Assembly: GCA_023265365.1 (NCBI GenBank) | Contig: JAHFTY010000018.1 | Location: forward strand, 1 to 32,783 | Source: Acidobacteriota bacterium | GTDB taxonomy: Bacteria > Acidobacteriota > Terriglobia > 20CM-2-55-15 | Length of the DNA: 32,783 bases | Direction of reading: 5' to 3' | Part shown: one piece after another, positions 1-8,332 of the stretch | Numbering within the stretch: the stretch's first letter is position 1 | How the letters are laid out: each line of letters opens with the position of its first letter | Notes under the pieces: model-generated | Seen by the model: the letters and a program-made list of their open reading frames with translations, nothing else | What the model was told of the DNA's origin: nothing | Databases searched by the model: none | Program-made: the position numbers and the translations under genes

Positions 1-54
1 GAGGACTTTTTCGAAAGGAATCTGAAGAACGGTCCACCCATGTCGAGCCAATAA
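1..54 (+). CDS. 3' end of an unidentified gene (partial)
   Basis: Frame 1 is open from the left edge and reads EDFFERNLKNGPPMSSQ before a TAA stop at 52-54. It would converge on larC with about 20 bases between the stops. Seventeen residues are too few to name a family, and the open frame could be chance. Confidence 0.3.
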   Translation, partial: EDFFERNLKNGPPMSSQ

Positions 55-76
55 TAGCGAAGAAATTAAAAAGTCT

Positions 77-1327
77 TCATCCGGCCTGAAACTTCCGCAC
101 CGCAGCGGCTTGAACATTCTTCAACGGAGTTCCCGTTTGACGGGCGATCCGGACGCAATCTTCATATTCGGGAGTGAACGTAACGATTTTTCCATCGAGC
201 CTCGACACTTTCACTCCAATTGCGCCGTATTCGGTCTGAACCGAAACAATTTCGCGGTCGAGGATTCTGCGTCTCACCGAATACTGCCGCACCCCAATCG
301 TTGTCGTCTCTTCGAACAGGATGCGCGCGAGCGATTCCCCACGATCCGCCGGAGAAAGAACCTGAACCATGTGGCCCGGTCTTCCCTTCTTCATCTGAAT
401 CGGAACGGTAATGACGTCGAGTGCTCCGGATTCGAGCAGCCGCTCGGTGACATATCCGAAATTCTGGGGCGACATGTCGTCGATGTTTGCCTCTATAACC
501 GTCACGGCGTCAACCGCCGAAACCTCGGAAACGGCCGCCGGCTGACCGGAGAGCTCTTCTCCGACAAACAGGCGGACACAATTCGGAAACTCCTGAAACT
601 GTTTCGTGCCCGCGCCGTATCCGATCTTCTCAATCGCGAAGCCGTTCAGGACCGTGAACTTCTCGACGACAGCCGCGAGAATCGCGGCGCCTGTCGGCGT
701 CACGAGTTCGATGTTTGCGTACTTGGAGTAAATGGTGGCGGCTTTCAGCAGATCCGCAGTTGCAGGAGCGGGGACCGGATAAACGCCATGCTGGCAATGA
801 ATGAAGCCGGCGCCCACATTGATTGGACCGCACAAGAAGCGTTCGATGCCCAGCGCGTCGAAGCCGATTGCGGCGCCGATGGTATCCACGATGGAGTCGA
901 TCGCGCCGACCTCGTGGAATTCCACCTCCTCGGGCGCAATGTGATGAACGCATCCTTCCGAAATCGCCAGTTTCGTGAAGATGTTCGACGCGATTCGTTT
1001 CGTATTCGCATTAAGAGAACTATCGCGGATCATCGCAAGGATATCCGCCGCCTTTCGATGGAAGTGGCTGTGTCCGTGATCGAGTCCATCGTGCGAGTGT
1101 TCGTGATCGTGGTGATGATGATCCCGGCTTCCTTCCATGATCACATCGAACTTCATCGCGCTCAGGTTCGCCCGGACGACTCGGGAAGCCTTCAGCTTAT
1201 AACCTTCAACCGGCAACTTCCCCAGTTCGGCCTGGAGGTACTCCAAGTCCAGCCCCAGGTCGAGCAATGCGCCGATCGTCATGTCACCGGCGATGCCTGA
1301 GAAGCAATCGAAGTAGAGCGTTCGCAT
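77..1327 (-). CDS. larC: Nickel pincer cofactor biosynthesis protein LarC
   Basis: LarC is the CTP-dependent nickel-inserting enzyme (cyclometallase) that finishes the nickel-pincer nucleotide cofactor of lactate racemase and related LarA enzymes. The N-terminus (RTLYFDCFSGIAGDMTIGALLDLG) is the family signature. A histidine-rich stretch near residues 69-90 (DHHHHDHEHSHDGLDHGHSH) fits nickel handling, and FHEVGAIDSIVDTIGA follows in the middle. At about 416 residues it is full length in one frame, unlike the Lactobacillus larC1/larC2 frameshifted arrangement. The ORF track starts at a TTG (1333); the ATG at 1327 is preferred because the family begins there and a TAGTAT hexamer lies 9 nt upstream. 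No larA, larB or larE lies in the window, so the client enzyme must be elsewhere. It is divergent from argS. Confidence 0.93.
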   Translation of the reverse strand: MRTLYFDCFSGIAGDMTIGALLDLGLDLEYLQAELGKLPVEGYKLKASRVVRANLSAMKFDVIMEGSRDHHHHDHEHSHDGLDHGHSHFHRKAADILAMIRDSSLNANTKRIASNIFTKLAISEGCVHHIAPEEVEFHEVGAIDSIVDTIGAAIGFDALGIERFLCGPINVGAGFIHCQHGVYPVPAPATADLLKAATIYSKYANIELVTPTGAAILAAVVEKFTVLNGFAIEKIGYGAGTKQFQEFPNCVRLFVGEELSGQPAAVSEVSAVDAVTVIEANIDDMSPQNFGYVTERLLESGALDVITVPIQMKKGRPGHMVQVLSPADRGESLARILFEETTTIGVRQYSVRRRILDREIVSVQTEYGAIGVKVSRLDGKIVTFTPEYEDCVRIARQTGTPLKNVQAAAVRKFQAG

Positions 1328-1336
1328 AAACAACCG

Positions 1337-1342
1337 ATACTA
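1337..1342 (-). promoter_or_regulatory. Candidate -10 element of larC (leaderless type)
   Basis: TAGTAT on the minus strand lies 9 nt before the larC ATG, and no Shine-Dalgarno is present in between. A transcript started by it would begin within about three bases of the start codon. No good -35 is visible. Confidence 0.35.
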
Positions 1343-1443
1343 GTGGAGGGTAGCGGCCTAATCAATAGCGGCCGGTCTTCAATTGTCGCGATCGATTCAA
1401 ACGGAGCGCCGGGAAGGCAAAAACTGCGCCTGTTTTGCCGTGA

Positions 1444-1449
1444 TAACAT
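1444..1449 (+). promoter_or_regulatory. Candidate -10 element of argS (leaderless type)
   Basis: TAACAT lies 8 nt before the argS ATG with no Shine-Dalgarno between them. It faces the larC -10 candidate across a 130-bp divergent intergenic region. No convincing -35 hexamer is seen. Confidence 0.35.
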
Positions 1450-1457
1450 GACCGTTC

Positions 1458-3413
1458 ATGTTGCTCGACATTCACGTTCGTATCAAAGATGCGCTCCGCG
1501 CGGCGATCGTCTCGCAATGGAATATCGATCCGCCTGACGTCGTACTGAACCAGACGCCCAAAATCGCAATGGGCGAGCTTGCCACTCCCGTGTGTTTCGA
1601 ACTCGCGAAGCGGCTGAAGAAAGCGCCTCGAGCCGCCGCCGCGGAATTGATTGCCGCGGCCGGTCCGATCGAGGGGGTCCGGAAACTCGAGCTTGCGGGC
1701 GCCGGGTACATCAATCTGTTTCTGGATCGCGCCAATGTGTTGCGTGGAAGTTCGATGGAAATGGACGCCGGGAAGTTCCGGGGTTTCGGCGACAACCCGG
1801 GCAAGGTGATCGTCGAGCACACGAATATCAATCCCAACAAGGCGGCGCACATCGGACACCTTCGGAACGCCGCGATCGGCGACACGTTTGTCCGCGTGAT
1901 GAAGAGCACGGGCCGGCCGGTCGAGATTCAGAACTACATCGACAACACCGGTGTCCAGGTTGCCGATGTCATCGTCGGTTTCAAGTACATCGAGAAGAAG
2001 TCGCTTGACGAGGTCAAGGCGTTGATCGCGGATCCGGACGTCCGGTTCGACTATTATTGCTGGGACCTCTACGCGAAATCGGCGGCGTTCTACGAAGCCG
2101 AAGATCCGAAAAAGACGCTTCGCGGCCAGACGTTGAAGGAGATCGAAGAGGGCGGCAACGAGACCGCGCAGATGGGTGAAGCGGTGGCCATGACCATCGT
2201 GAAGTGTCACCTCGCGACGATGGCGCGGATCAACGTTCGCTATGACCTTTTGCCGCGCGAAAGCGACATCCTCCACCTGAAGTTCTGGGATCGCGCCTTC
2301 GAAGAACTCAAGGCGAAGAATGCGATCTTTTTCGAAAACGAAGGCAAGAACAAGGGCTGCTGGGTGATGACCCTCGATGCGGAAGGCTATGACGACGACA
2401 AGATCATCGTTCGTTCGAACGGCACCGTCACCTACGTCGGCAAGGACATCGCGTACCAGCTCTGGAAACTTGGACTGCTCCACAAGGATTTCCTTTACGA
2501 CCTGTTCGATTCCGATCGCCATGTCTGGGTCACCTCCTCCGCCAACGGACGCCCCATTCATCCGGCTTTCGGACACGGCGCTTCCGTGTACAACGTCATC
2601 GACGTGCGCCAGTCCTACCTCCAGACCGTGGTGCGGCAGGGAGTGCTGGCTCTCGGCTACGAGGAGGAAGCGAAGAACTCCGTTCACTTCGCATACGAAA
2701 TGGTGGCGCTGAGTCCGGCCTGCGCTCAGGAACTCGGCATCGAACTTTCGGAGGAGGATCGGAAGCGGTCGCATGTCGAGGTGTCCGGACGAAAGGGCCA
2801 GGGCGTCAAAGCAGACGACCTGCTCGACACGCTGGAAAACGACGCCCGCAGGGAGGTCGAAAAGCGCAATCCGGAGCTGACGCCCGCCGAGGTCGCCGAA
2901 ATCTCGCACCAGATCGCCGCCGGAGCGCTGCGCTATTTCCTGTTGAAGTTCACCAGAAACGCGATCATCGCCTTCGATTTCAAGGAGGCTCTGAATTTCG
3001 TCGGCGAAACCGGCCCGTATCTCCAGTACGCCGCCGTGCGCGGCTGCAACATCATCAACAAGCTGATCGCCGCGCAGCCCGACTACGACCTGAACCGCAT
3101 CAAGCGTTTCGAAAACGATCCGAAACTTCAGACCATGCTGGCGGAATCGGACGACATCTGGGAACTGGTGTACATCGCGTCGCGACTGGACGAGATCATC
3201 GCGCAGGTGATCCAGACGATGGAACCGGCCACGCTCGCCAAGCACGCCTTTACCCTCGCGCAGGCGTTCAGCGTGTTCTACGGAAAGTATCGAATCATCG
3301 ACGAGAACGACGAGGACAAGCAGGTGTTCTACCTGACAGTCGCGGACTTCGCGCGGCGATCGCTGATGTTGTCGCTGGAACTGATGGGCATCGAAGTGCC
3401 CCGGAGGATGTGA
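1458..3413 (+). CDS. argS: Arginyl-tRNA synthetase
   Basis: This class I synthetase charges tRNA-Arg with arginine in the cytoplasm. The N-terminal tRNA-recognition domain (about residues 1-100) leads into the Rossmann catalytic core with the HIGH motif at 131-134 (NPNKAAHIGHLRN). The KMSKS-equivalent loop reads VSGRKGQG near 441-448, a degenerate form that is common in ArgRS. A DALR-type anticodon-binding domain closes the protein (ALRYFLLKFTRNAIIAFDFKEAL, then GPYLQYAAVR). The length of 651 residues is somewhat longer than E. coli ArgS but normal for the family. The next gene starts on the A of its TGA stop (TGATG), so the two are translationally coupled. Confidence 0.96.
   Translation: MLLDIHVRIKDALRAAIVSQWNIDPPDVVLNQTPKIAMGELATPVCFELAKRLKKAPRAAAAELIAAAGPIEGVRKLELAGAGYINLFLDRANVLRGSSMEMDAGKFRGFGDNPGKVIVEHTNINPNKAAHIGHLRNAAIGDTFVRVMKSTGRPVEIQNYIDNTGVQVADVIVGFKYIEKKSLDEVKALIADPDVRFDYYCWDLYAKSAAFYEAEDPKKTLRGQTLKEIEEGGNETAQMGEAVAMTIVKCHLATMARINVRYDLLPRESDILHLKFWDRAFEELKAKNAIFFENEGKNKGCWVMTLDAEGYDDDKIIVRSNGTVTYVGKDIAYQLWKLGLLHKDFLYDLFDSDRHVWVTSSANGRPIHPAFGHGASVYNVIDVRQSYLQTVVRQGVLALGYEEEAKNSVHFAYEMVALSPACAQELGIELSEEDRKRSHVEVSGRKGQGVKADDLLDTLENDARREVEKRNPELTPAEVAEISHQIAAGALRYFLLKFTRNAIIAFDFKEALNFVGETGPYLQYAAVRGCNIINKLIAAQPDYDLNRIKRFENDPKLQTMLAESDDIWELVYIASRLDEIIAQVIQTMEPATLAKHAFTLAQAFSVFYGKYRIIDENDEDKQVFYLTVADFARRSLMLSLELMGIEVPRRM
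3403..3407 (+). promoter_or_regulatory. Ribosome binding site of the dehydratase gene
   Basis: GGAGG lies inside the last codons of argS, 5 nt before the ATG at 3413. It decides the start in favour of that ATG over the GTG at 3410 used by the ORF track. Confidence 0.7.
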
Positions 3414-4369
3414 TGAAGCCCCCCGTTTTCACGGATATTCTCGACGCGAAGCGCGTCATCGACCGATACCTGCAGCCCACTCCGATGCACCACTACCCTC
3501 GACTGTCCGCGGAACTCGGATTCGACGTCTTCATCAAACACGAAAACCATCAGCCCGTCGGCGCATTCAAGATTCGAGGCGGCATCAATCTCATTTCGAG
3601 GCTGAGCGCCGAAGAGAAGCAAGCCGGAGTGATCGCGGCCTCGACGGGAAATCACGGGCAGTCGGTGGCGTACGCGTCACGCCTGTTCGGCGTGAAAGCG
3701 ATCATCGGTGTGCCGGAAGGCGCCAATCCCGACAAGGTCGCGGCCATGCGTTCGCTGGGCGCGACAGTCGAGTTCCGCGGAAGGGACTTCGACGAGGCGC
3801 GGCTATGGGTCGAAGAGCAGGCGCGGGCTCGCGGATATCGCTACATCCATTCCGCCAATGAGCCCCTGCTCATCGCGGGCGTCGGCACCATCGGTCTCGA
3901 AATGATCTACGCGCGCCCCGACCTGGATGTCCTGATCGTTCCCATCGGCGGCGGAAGCGGGGCCGCCGGAAGCTCGATCGCCGCGAAAACCTTGAACCCG
4001 AACATCCGCATGGTCGGCGTTCAATCCGAGCGCGCGCCTGTGGTTCACGATTCCTGGCGGCAACAGAAAGTGCTTTCATCCCACGTATGCGACACGTTTG
4101 CGGAAGGCATGGCGACCCGCCAGGCTTTCGAGCTGACGCTTGGCATTCTTATCCGGAATCTCGACGACTTCGTCCTGGTGAGCGACGACGAATTGTTCAG
4201 CTCCATCCGATTGATGCTCGATCACACTCACAACATCGCCGAAGGGGCCGGCGCCGCCGCTCTGGCAGCGGCTGTGAAGATCAGGGGTGAACTGGCCGGC
4301 AAGAAAGTCGGGCTTGATCTCAGCGGCGGAAATATCACGGCCGAGACCTTGAAACGTATCCTGAGCTAG
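3413..4369 (+). CDS. Fold-type II PLP serine/threonine dehydratase (ammonia-lyase)
   Basis: The protein is predicted to deaminate L-threonine or L-serine (or a relative such as threo-3-hydroxyaspartate) to the 2-oxo acid and ammonia. The PLP lysine sits in NHQPVGAFKIRGG (K53), followed by the asparagine loop STGNHGQSVAYASR (near 79) and the glycine-rich phosphate cup PIGGGSGAAGSS. At 318 residues it has only the catalytic domain and lacks the C-terminal ACT-like regulatory region of biosynthetic IlvA, so allosteric isoleucine control is unlikely. It is coupled to argS through a TGATG overlap. A catabolic role fits the FAD-dependent amine oxidoreductase that converges on it, but the exact substrate cannot be read from sequence. 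Confidence 0.88.
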   Translation: MKPPVFTDILDAKRVIDRYLQPTPMHHYPRLSAELGFDVFIKHENHQPVGAFKIRGGINLISRLSAEEKQAGVIAASTGNHGQSVAYASRLFGVKAIIGVPEGANPDKVAAMRSLGATVEFRGRDFDEARLWVEEQARARGYRYIHSANEPLLIAGVGTIGLEMIYARPDLDVLIVPIGGGSGAAGSSIAAKTLNPNIRMVGVQSERAPVVHDSWRQQKVLSSHVCDTFAEGMATRQAFELTLGILIRNLDDFVLVSDDELFSSIRLMLDHTHNIAEGAGAAALAAAVKIRGELAGKKVGLDLSGGNITAETLKRILS

Positions 4370-4405
4370 AAAACAGGGGAATGGCTGGGCCGGCCGGGAT
4401 TCTGT

Positions 4406-5563
4406 CTACACGACATTCTTTTCCACTTCGTGCAGGCCCTTCGCGAATCGCGCAATCGACAGAGGCGAAATGTCGATGGTGTGCGCTTTTCCATCGAGAA
4501 TCTCTTCCGCAATCAACTGGCCCACGCCGGGAGCGTGCTGGAATCCATGGCCGCTGAATCCGTTCGCCAGAACGAAGCCGGGCAGTTCGGGAACACGCCC
4601 GAGAATCGGATGCGCATCCGGCGACGTCTCGTAGCTTCCCGCCCATGAATTCTTGATGGCGGTTTCCGCGATCGGAGGAAAGCGTTCGACGGCGATCTCC
4701 ATCACCTTGTCGAAAAACTTCCAGTCCACGCTCAAATCGAACGTCGGACCCTCCTCGCGATTGCCCATTCCGAACAAAACGCCGCCGCTCTCCCGGTGAA
4801 AGTAAAAACCGGTGCTGAAATCGATGACGAGCGTCCATCGCGACGGTGCCTTGTCGAAGGGCTTCGTGGTCCAGATGAAGCGGCGGAGCGGAACGACCGG
4901 AACGTCAATGCCGGCCATTTTGCCAAGGACTCCGGCAAAGGGGCCGGCCGCGTTCACGACCGTATTGGTCTTGATGTCGTGGTTCTTCGTGCGGACTCCC
5001 TCGATTTTTCCGTTGGCGACGTCGATGGCCACGACTTCCTCTCCGGTGTAGATCGGCACACCCATCCGCACCACGTTCTTCCGGTATCCCTCCGTGACGC
5101 CCGCCGGATCCGAAATGCCGTCTTTGCCGCAATACGTGGCTGCGATCACATCGTCCAAATGGATTTCCGTGTTGGGCAAAACGCGCACGATTTCTTCGGG
5201 TTTGAGGAACTCGACGGGAATATCGAATCGCCGCTGGATTTCCGCGTTCTTTCTGAACACCTCGACATCGGCGGGATCCTTCAGCAGAAACAGGTAGCCA
5301 TCCTGATGGAAGTCGATCGGCTGATCCATTTCTTCGGCGAACGACTCCAGCATTTTGACGCTGAGCAACGACAGCTTGATGTTCACTTCCGTCGAAAACT
5401 GATGACGAAAACCGCCGGCGCACCGGCCGGTCGACCCGGTGCCGCACATGTCTTCCTTCTCGAGCACAACGATGTCGGTCATGCCTCGCCTGGCAAGGTG
5501 ATAAGCAACGCTCAAACCGACGATTCCGCCTCCGACGATGACGACTTCCGCACTGTTTTTCAT
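4406..5563 (-). CDS. FAD-dependent oxidoreductase, sarcosine oxidase beta / DadA-like
   Basis: This is a DAO-superfamily flavoenzyme that oxidises a secondary amine or amino acid (sarcosine, glycine, proline or D-amino acid type). The dinucleotide-binding fold is at the very N-terminus (AEVVIVGGGIVGLSVAYHLARRG, then an acidic residue at the end of strand 2, VVLEKE). The segment GSTGRCAGGFRHQFSTEVNIKLS and the C-terminal GFVLANGFSGHGFQHAPGVGQLIAEEI are typical of the SoxB/proline dehydrogenase beta group. At 385 residues it is full length for a single-subunit member. No partner alpha, gamma or delta subunits are nearby, so a stand-alone dehydrogenase or oxidase is likely. It converges on the dehydratase gene with 36 bp between stops. 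Substrate is not determinable. Confidence 0.88.
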   Translation of the reverse strand: MKNSAEVVIVGGGIVGLSVAYHLARRGMTDIVVLEKEDMCGTGSTGRCAGGFRHQFSTEVNIKLSLLSVKMLESFAEEMDQPIDFHQDGYLFLLKDPADVEVFRKNAEIQRRFDIPVEFLKPEEIVRVLPNTEIHLDDVIAATYCGKDGISDPAGVTEGYRKNVVRMGVPIYTGEEVVAIDVANGKIEGVRTKNHDIKTNTVVNAAGPFAGVLGKMAGIDVPVVPLRRFIWTTKPFDKAPSRWTLVIDFSTGFYFHRESGGVLFGMGNREEGPTFDLSVDWKFFDKVMEIAVERFPPIAETAIKNSWAGSYETSPDAHPILGRVPELPGFVLANGFSGHGFQHAPGVGQLIAEEILDGKAHTIDISPLSIARFAKGLHEVEKNVV

Positions 5564-5631
5564 AATGAAGAACCAGACCCCTTATGATGAAGGTAACCAG
5601 CGTTTGTAGCGCGCGGTTCGCGGTAATGTCA

Positions 5632-5827
5632 ATGGATAACCCTTGCCAACCGAGGTTCATCGCAGACGTTATGGTCGGCCGTCTCGCGCGCTGGCTGCGG
5701 ATCCTGGGCCTGGACGTCCTCTACTCATGACGAGTTCGCCGAGTGCCTGGAATGCCGCAGAGTTTACTGGCGCGGCACCCACACCACGGAGATCGCCGCA
5801 AAGATCAGGCCGTGGACTCATCAATAA
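5632..5827 (+). pseudogene. Mut7-C RNase-domain protein, internally deleted and frameshifted remnant
   Basis: Two pieces of one family lie end to end in different frames. From ATG 5632 the frame reads MDNPCQPRFIADVMVGRLARWLRILGLDVLYS and stops at TGA 5728-5730. This is the N-terminal signature of the Mut7-C (PF01927) family. From 5729, in the next frame, the sequence reads DEFAECLECRRVYWRGTHTTEIAAKI and ends at TAA 5827, which is the family's C-terminal zinc-ribbon-like C-x2-C...YW.GTH block. Intact family members are roughly 150 residues, so some 70-90 residues between the two blocks are gone. The domain is a PIN-like nuclease fold, so the remnant should be inactive. Family assignment is from memory of the motif, not a search. 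Confidence 0.7.
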
Positions 5828-5866
5828 CGACCGCTCCAGATCCTGTCCTCGATCGAACGTTGCATG

Positions 5867-5872
5867 TATGCT
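5867..5872 (+). promoter_or_regulatory. Candidate -10 element of the Old Yellow Enzyme gene (leaderless type)
   Basis: TATGCT lies 6 nt before the chosen ATG at 5879 and no Shine-Dalgarno is present. If it is the -10, the ORF-track start at 5864 would lie upstream of the transcript, which supports the later start. Confidence 0.35.
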
Positions 5873-5878
5873 TCGTTC

Positions 5879-6949
5879 ATGGCTGACGGTCTCTTTTCTC
5901 CAATTCAGATTCGAAGCGTCCCCTTCAGAAACCGGATTGCGGTTTCGCCCATGTGCGAGTACTCCTGCGAAGACGGATTCGCAAACGACTGGCACTTCGT
6001 TCACCTGGGGAGCCGCGCCGTCGGCGGTGCGGCGCTAGTGATTGCGGAGGCGACGGCGGTTGAGCCGCGCGGAAGGATCTCTCCGGCGGATTTGGGACTT
6101 TGGAAGGACGAACAGACCCCGCCACTTCGCCGGATTGCCGCCTTCATCAAGTCTCAGGGCGCGGTTCCCGGAATCCAAATCGCGCATGCCGGCCGGAAAG
6201 CGAGCACCCATGTTCCCTGGCAGGGCGGCAAACCCCTCACGGAAGCGGAAGGCGCGTGGGAAGCGGTCGCCCCCAGCGCCCTGGCCTTGATTCCCGGATA
6301 TCCGGCGCCGCACGCACTGGTGAAAGACGAAATCCGTTCGATCGTCGATTCTTTTGCCGCGACCACAAGCCGCGCCGTGGCCGCCGGTTTCGAAGTCCTG
6401 GAGATTCATGCGGCCCACGGATATCTCATCAACGAGTTCATGTCTCCGCTGGCGAACGTACGCACGGACGAATACGGCGGCTCATTCGACAATCGAACCC
6501 GATTCGCCCGCGAAGTCATTCAGGCGGTCCGGCGGGAGTGGCCCGACCATCTTCCCCTGTTTGTCCGGATTTCTTCGACGGACTGGGTGGACGGCGGCTG
6601 GACTGCTGACGACTCCGTCAGATTCGCTCAAGCCGCGAAGTCATGGGGAGTCGATCTGATCGATTGCTCTTCCGGAGGGATCAGTCCGGCGCAGCAGATT
6701 CCGCTTGTTCCGGGATATCAGGTTCAGTTTGCCGAACGCCTTCGACGCGAAGCGGGAATCCCGACGGGCGCGGTGGGTTTGATCATTCACCCGAAACAGG
6801 CGGACGACATCATCAGGAACGATCAGGCCGATCTCGTTCTCCTCGCCCGCGAGTTTCTTCGAGATCCGTACTGGCCCATCCATGCGGCACAGACGCTGGG
6901 CGTTGATATCGCCATCCCCAGGCAATACACCCGCGCCTATCCTCGCTAG
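5879..6949 (+). CDS. Old Yellow Enzyme family NADPH:flavin oxidoreductase (YqjM/NamA-like)
   Basis: This is an FMN-containing TIM-barrel ene-reductase that reduces activated C=C bonds with NAD(P)H. It belongs to the YqjM (thermophilic-like) branch: the N-terminus reads LFSPIQIRSVPFRNRIAVSPMCEYS, with the branch-specific cysteine and tyrosine beside the flavin. The substrate-binding pair is in EIHAAHGYLINEFMSPLANVRTDEYGGSF, and the phosphate-binding end includes AVGLI and DLVLLAREFLRDPYWP. Length of 356 residues matches the family. The start MADGLFSP is chosen over the longer ORF because family members begin there. It converges on the response regulator gene with 24 bp between them. Physiological substrate unknown; stress or enone detoxification is the usual guess. 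Confidence 0.93.
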   Translation: MADGLFSPIQIRSVPFRNRIAVSPMCEYSCEDGFANDWHFVHLGSRAVGGAALVIAEATAVEPRGRISPADLGLWKDEQTPPLRRIAAFIKSQGAVPGIQIAHAGRKASTHVPWQGGKPLTEAEGAWEAVAPSALALIPGYPAPHALVKDEIRSIVDSFAATTSRAVAAGFEVLEIHAAHGYLINEFMSPLANVRTDEYGGSFDNRTRFAREVIQAVRREWPDHLPLFVRISSTDWVDGGWTADDSVRFAQAAKSWGVDLIDCSSGGISPAQQIPLVPGYQVQFAERLRREAGIPTGAVGLIIHPKQADDIIRNDQADLVLLAREFLRDPYWPIHAAQTLGVDIAIPRQYTRAYPR

Positions 6950-6973
6950 AGAATCCACCCGCGGTTGTTTTTC

Positions 6974-8332
6974 TTACGGGCCGGTTCGAGTGCTGAAACG
7001 CTCGACCATCCGGTAGAGGGTTCGTCGATCGATCTGAAGCACTTCGGCGGCACGGCTCATATTTCCATTCAGGCGTTGAAGGACGTGCAGGATGTACTGC
7101 CGCTCGATTTCTTCCAACGGGAAAAGCTCCTGAGGAAAGATCGTCCCGCTTTTGGGCAGGCGGCGGAACTCGTCGGTGAAGTCGGAAGGGGTGAGCATTC
7201 CCGACGTGTTCAGCGTGACGGCACGCTCGATGACGTTTTCCAGTTCGCGGACATTGCCGGGCCAGCGATAGCTGGAAAGCATCTCCAGCACGTCGGCGTG
7301 AACGGCGATGGTCTTTGCCATTTTGCGGCTGTGTTTTTTCAGGAAGTGATTGAACAGCAGCGGCAGGTCCGCCATCCGATCGCGAAGAGACGGCACGTTG
7401 ATGCTGACGACGTTCAGGCGGTAGTAGAGGTCCTCGCGGAACTTCCCTTCCTTCACCAGGTCCTGCAACGGCCGATTTGTGGCCGCAATAACGCGAATGT
7501 CGACCGGCACTTTTTCCATGCTGCCGACGCGCTGAATCTCGCGTTCCTCGAGAACTCTCAAAAGCCGCGTCTGCATGTTCGCGCTGGTTTCGCCGATCTC
7601 GTCGAGGAAGACAGTACCGTGATTCGCCATTTCAAAGAGACCGTGTTTCAGGTACGCGGCGCCCGTAAACGCGCCCCGGACATGGCCGAACAATTCGGAT
7701 TCGAGGAGTGTCTCGGTCACGGCGCCGCAATTTACGGCCACGAAAGGCAGTTTGGAGCGTTCACTGTTGGCATGAATGGCCCGGGCGACCAGTTCCTTGC
7801 CGCTGCCGCTTTCACCCTGGATGAGCACGGTGGTGGCGCTGCGCGCCACGCGGGCGATCAGTTTGTAGACTTCGACCATGGGCGGGCTCATGCCGATCAT
7901 TTCAACGTCGCGGTCATGTTCGTCGAGCAGCGTCTGGCGGAGTTCGACGTTTTCGCGCATCAGTCGCGATTGCTCGACGGCCCGCCTTACGGTGAGGCGG
8001 AGGTCGTCGATTTCGTAAGGTTTGCTGAGGTAATCGTAGGCGCCTTCATAGATGGATCGGATGGCGGTGTCGATACTCGCGAACGCGGTCATGACGATGA
8101 CGGGCAGAGCCGGCCATTCCGATTTCACAGCGCGCATGAGTTCCATCCCATCCATCCGTTCCATCCGAATGTCGGTGATCAAAAGGTCGAAGGATTTCTG
8201 TCTCATTTTCTCCAGCGCTTCGGCGGCGGAAGAAGCGCCGGCGACCGAGTATTTCTCGCGCCGGAGCACCTGGAGCAAGGCACGCAGGGAACTCTGGTCG
8301 TCATCGACGACGATGATGGATGGCTCTGTCAT
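6974..8332 (-). CDS. Sigma-54-dependent response regulator, NtrC family
   Basis: This cytoplasmic regulator is phosphorylated by its partner kinase and activates sigma-54 RNA polymerase. The receiver domain (about 1-120) has the acidic pair in VVDDDQ, phosphoacceptor D54 (LLITDIRM), and the conserved lysine in LSKPYE. The AAA+ domain follows with Walker A GESGSGKE near 173-180, the sigma-54-contacting GAFTGA loop near 220, and Walker B TVFLDEIGE. The C-terminal Fis-type helix-turn-helix is NMSRAAEVLQIDRRTLYRMVERF. The true start is the ATG whose A is the last base of the kinase TGA stop (TGATG), not the GTG one codon earlier. The pair is translationally coupled. Target promoters are unknown; I found no clear -24/-12 promoter in the window. 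Confidence 0.95.
   Translation of the reverse strand: MTEPSIIVVDDDQSSLRALLQVLRREKYSVAGASSAAEALEKMRQKSFDLLITDIRMERMDGMELMRAVKSEWPALPVIVMTAFASIDTAIRSIYEGAYDYLSKPYEIDDLRLTVRRAVEQSRLMRENVELRQTLLDEHDRDVEMIGMSPPMVEVYKLIARVARSATTVLIQGESGSGKELVARAIHANSERSKLPFVAVNCGAVTETLLESELFGHVRGAFTGAAYLKHGLFEMANHGTVFLDEIGETSANMQTRLLRVLEEREIQRVGSMEKVPVDIRVIAATNRPLQDLVKEGKFREDLYYRLNVVSINVPSLRDRMADLPLLFNHFLKKHSRKMAKTIAVHADVLEMLSSYRWPGNVRELENVIERAVTLNTSGMLTPSDFTDEFRRLPKSGTIFPQELFPLEEIERQYILHVLQRLNGNMSRAAEVLQIDRRTLYRMVERFSTRTGP

Noticed and set aside
77-1327. Programmed frameshift in larC, as in some lactobacilli
   Set aside because: The gene is continuous in one frame over both LarC1 and LarC2 regions.
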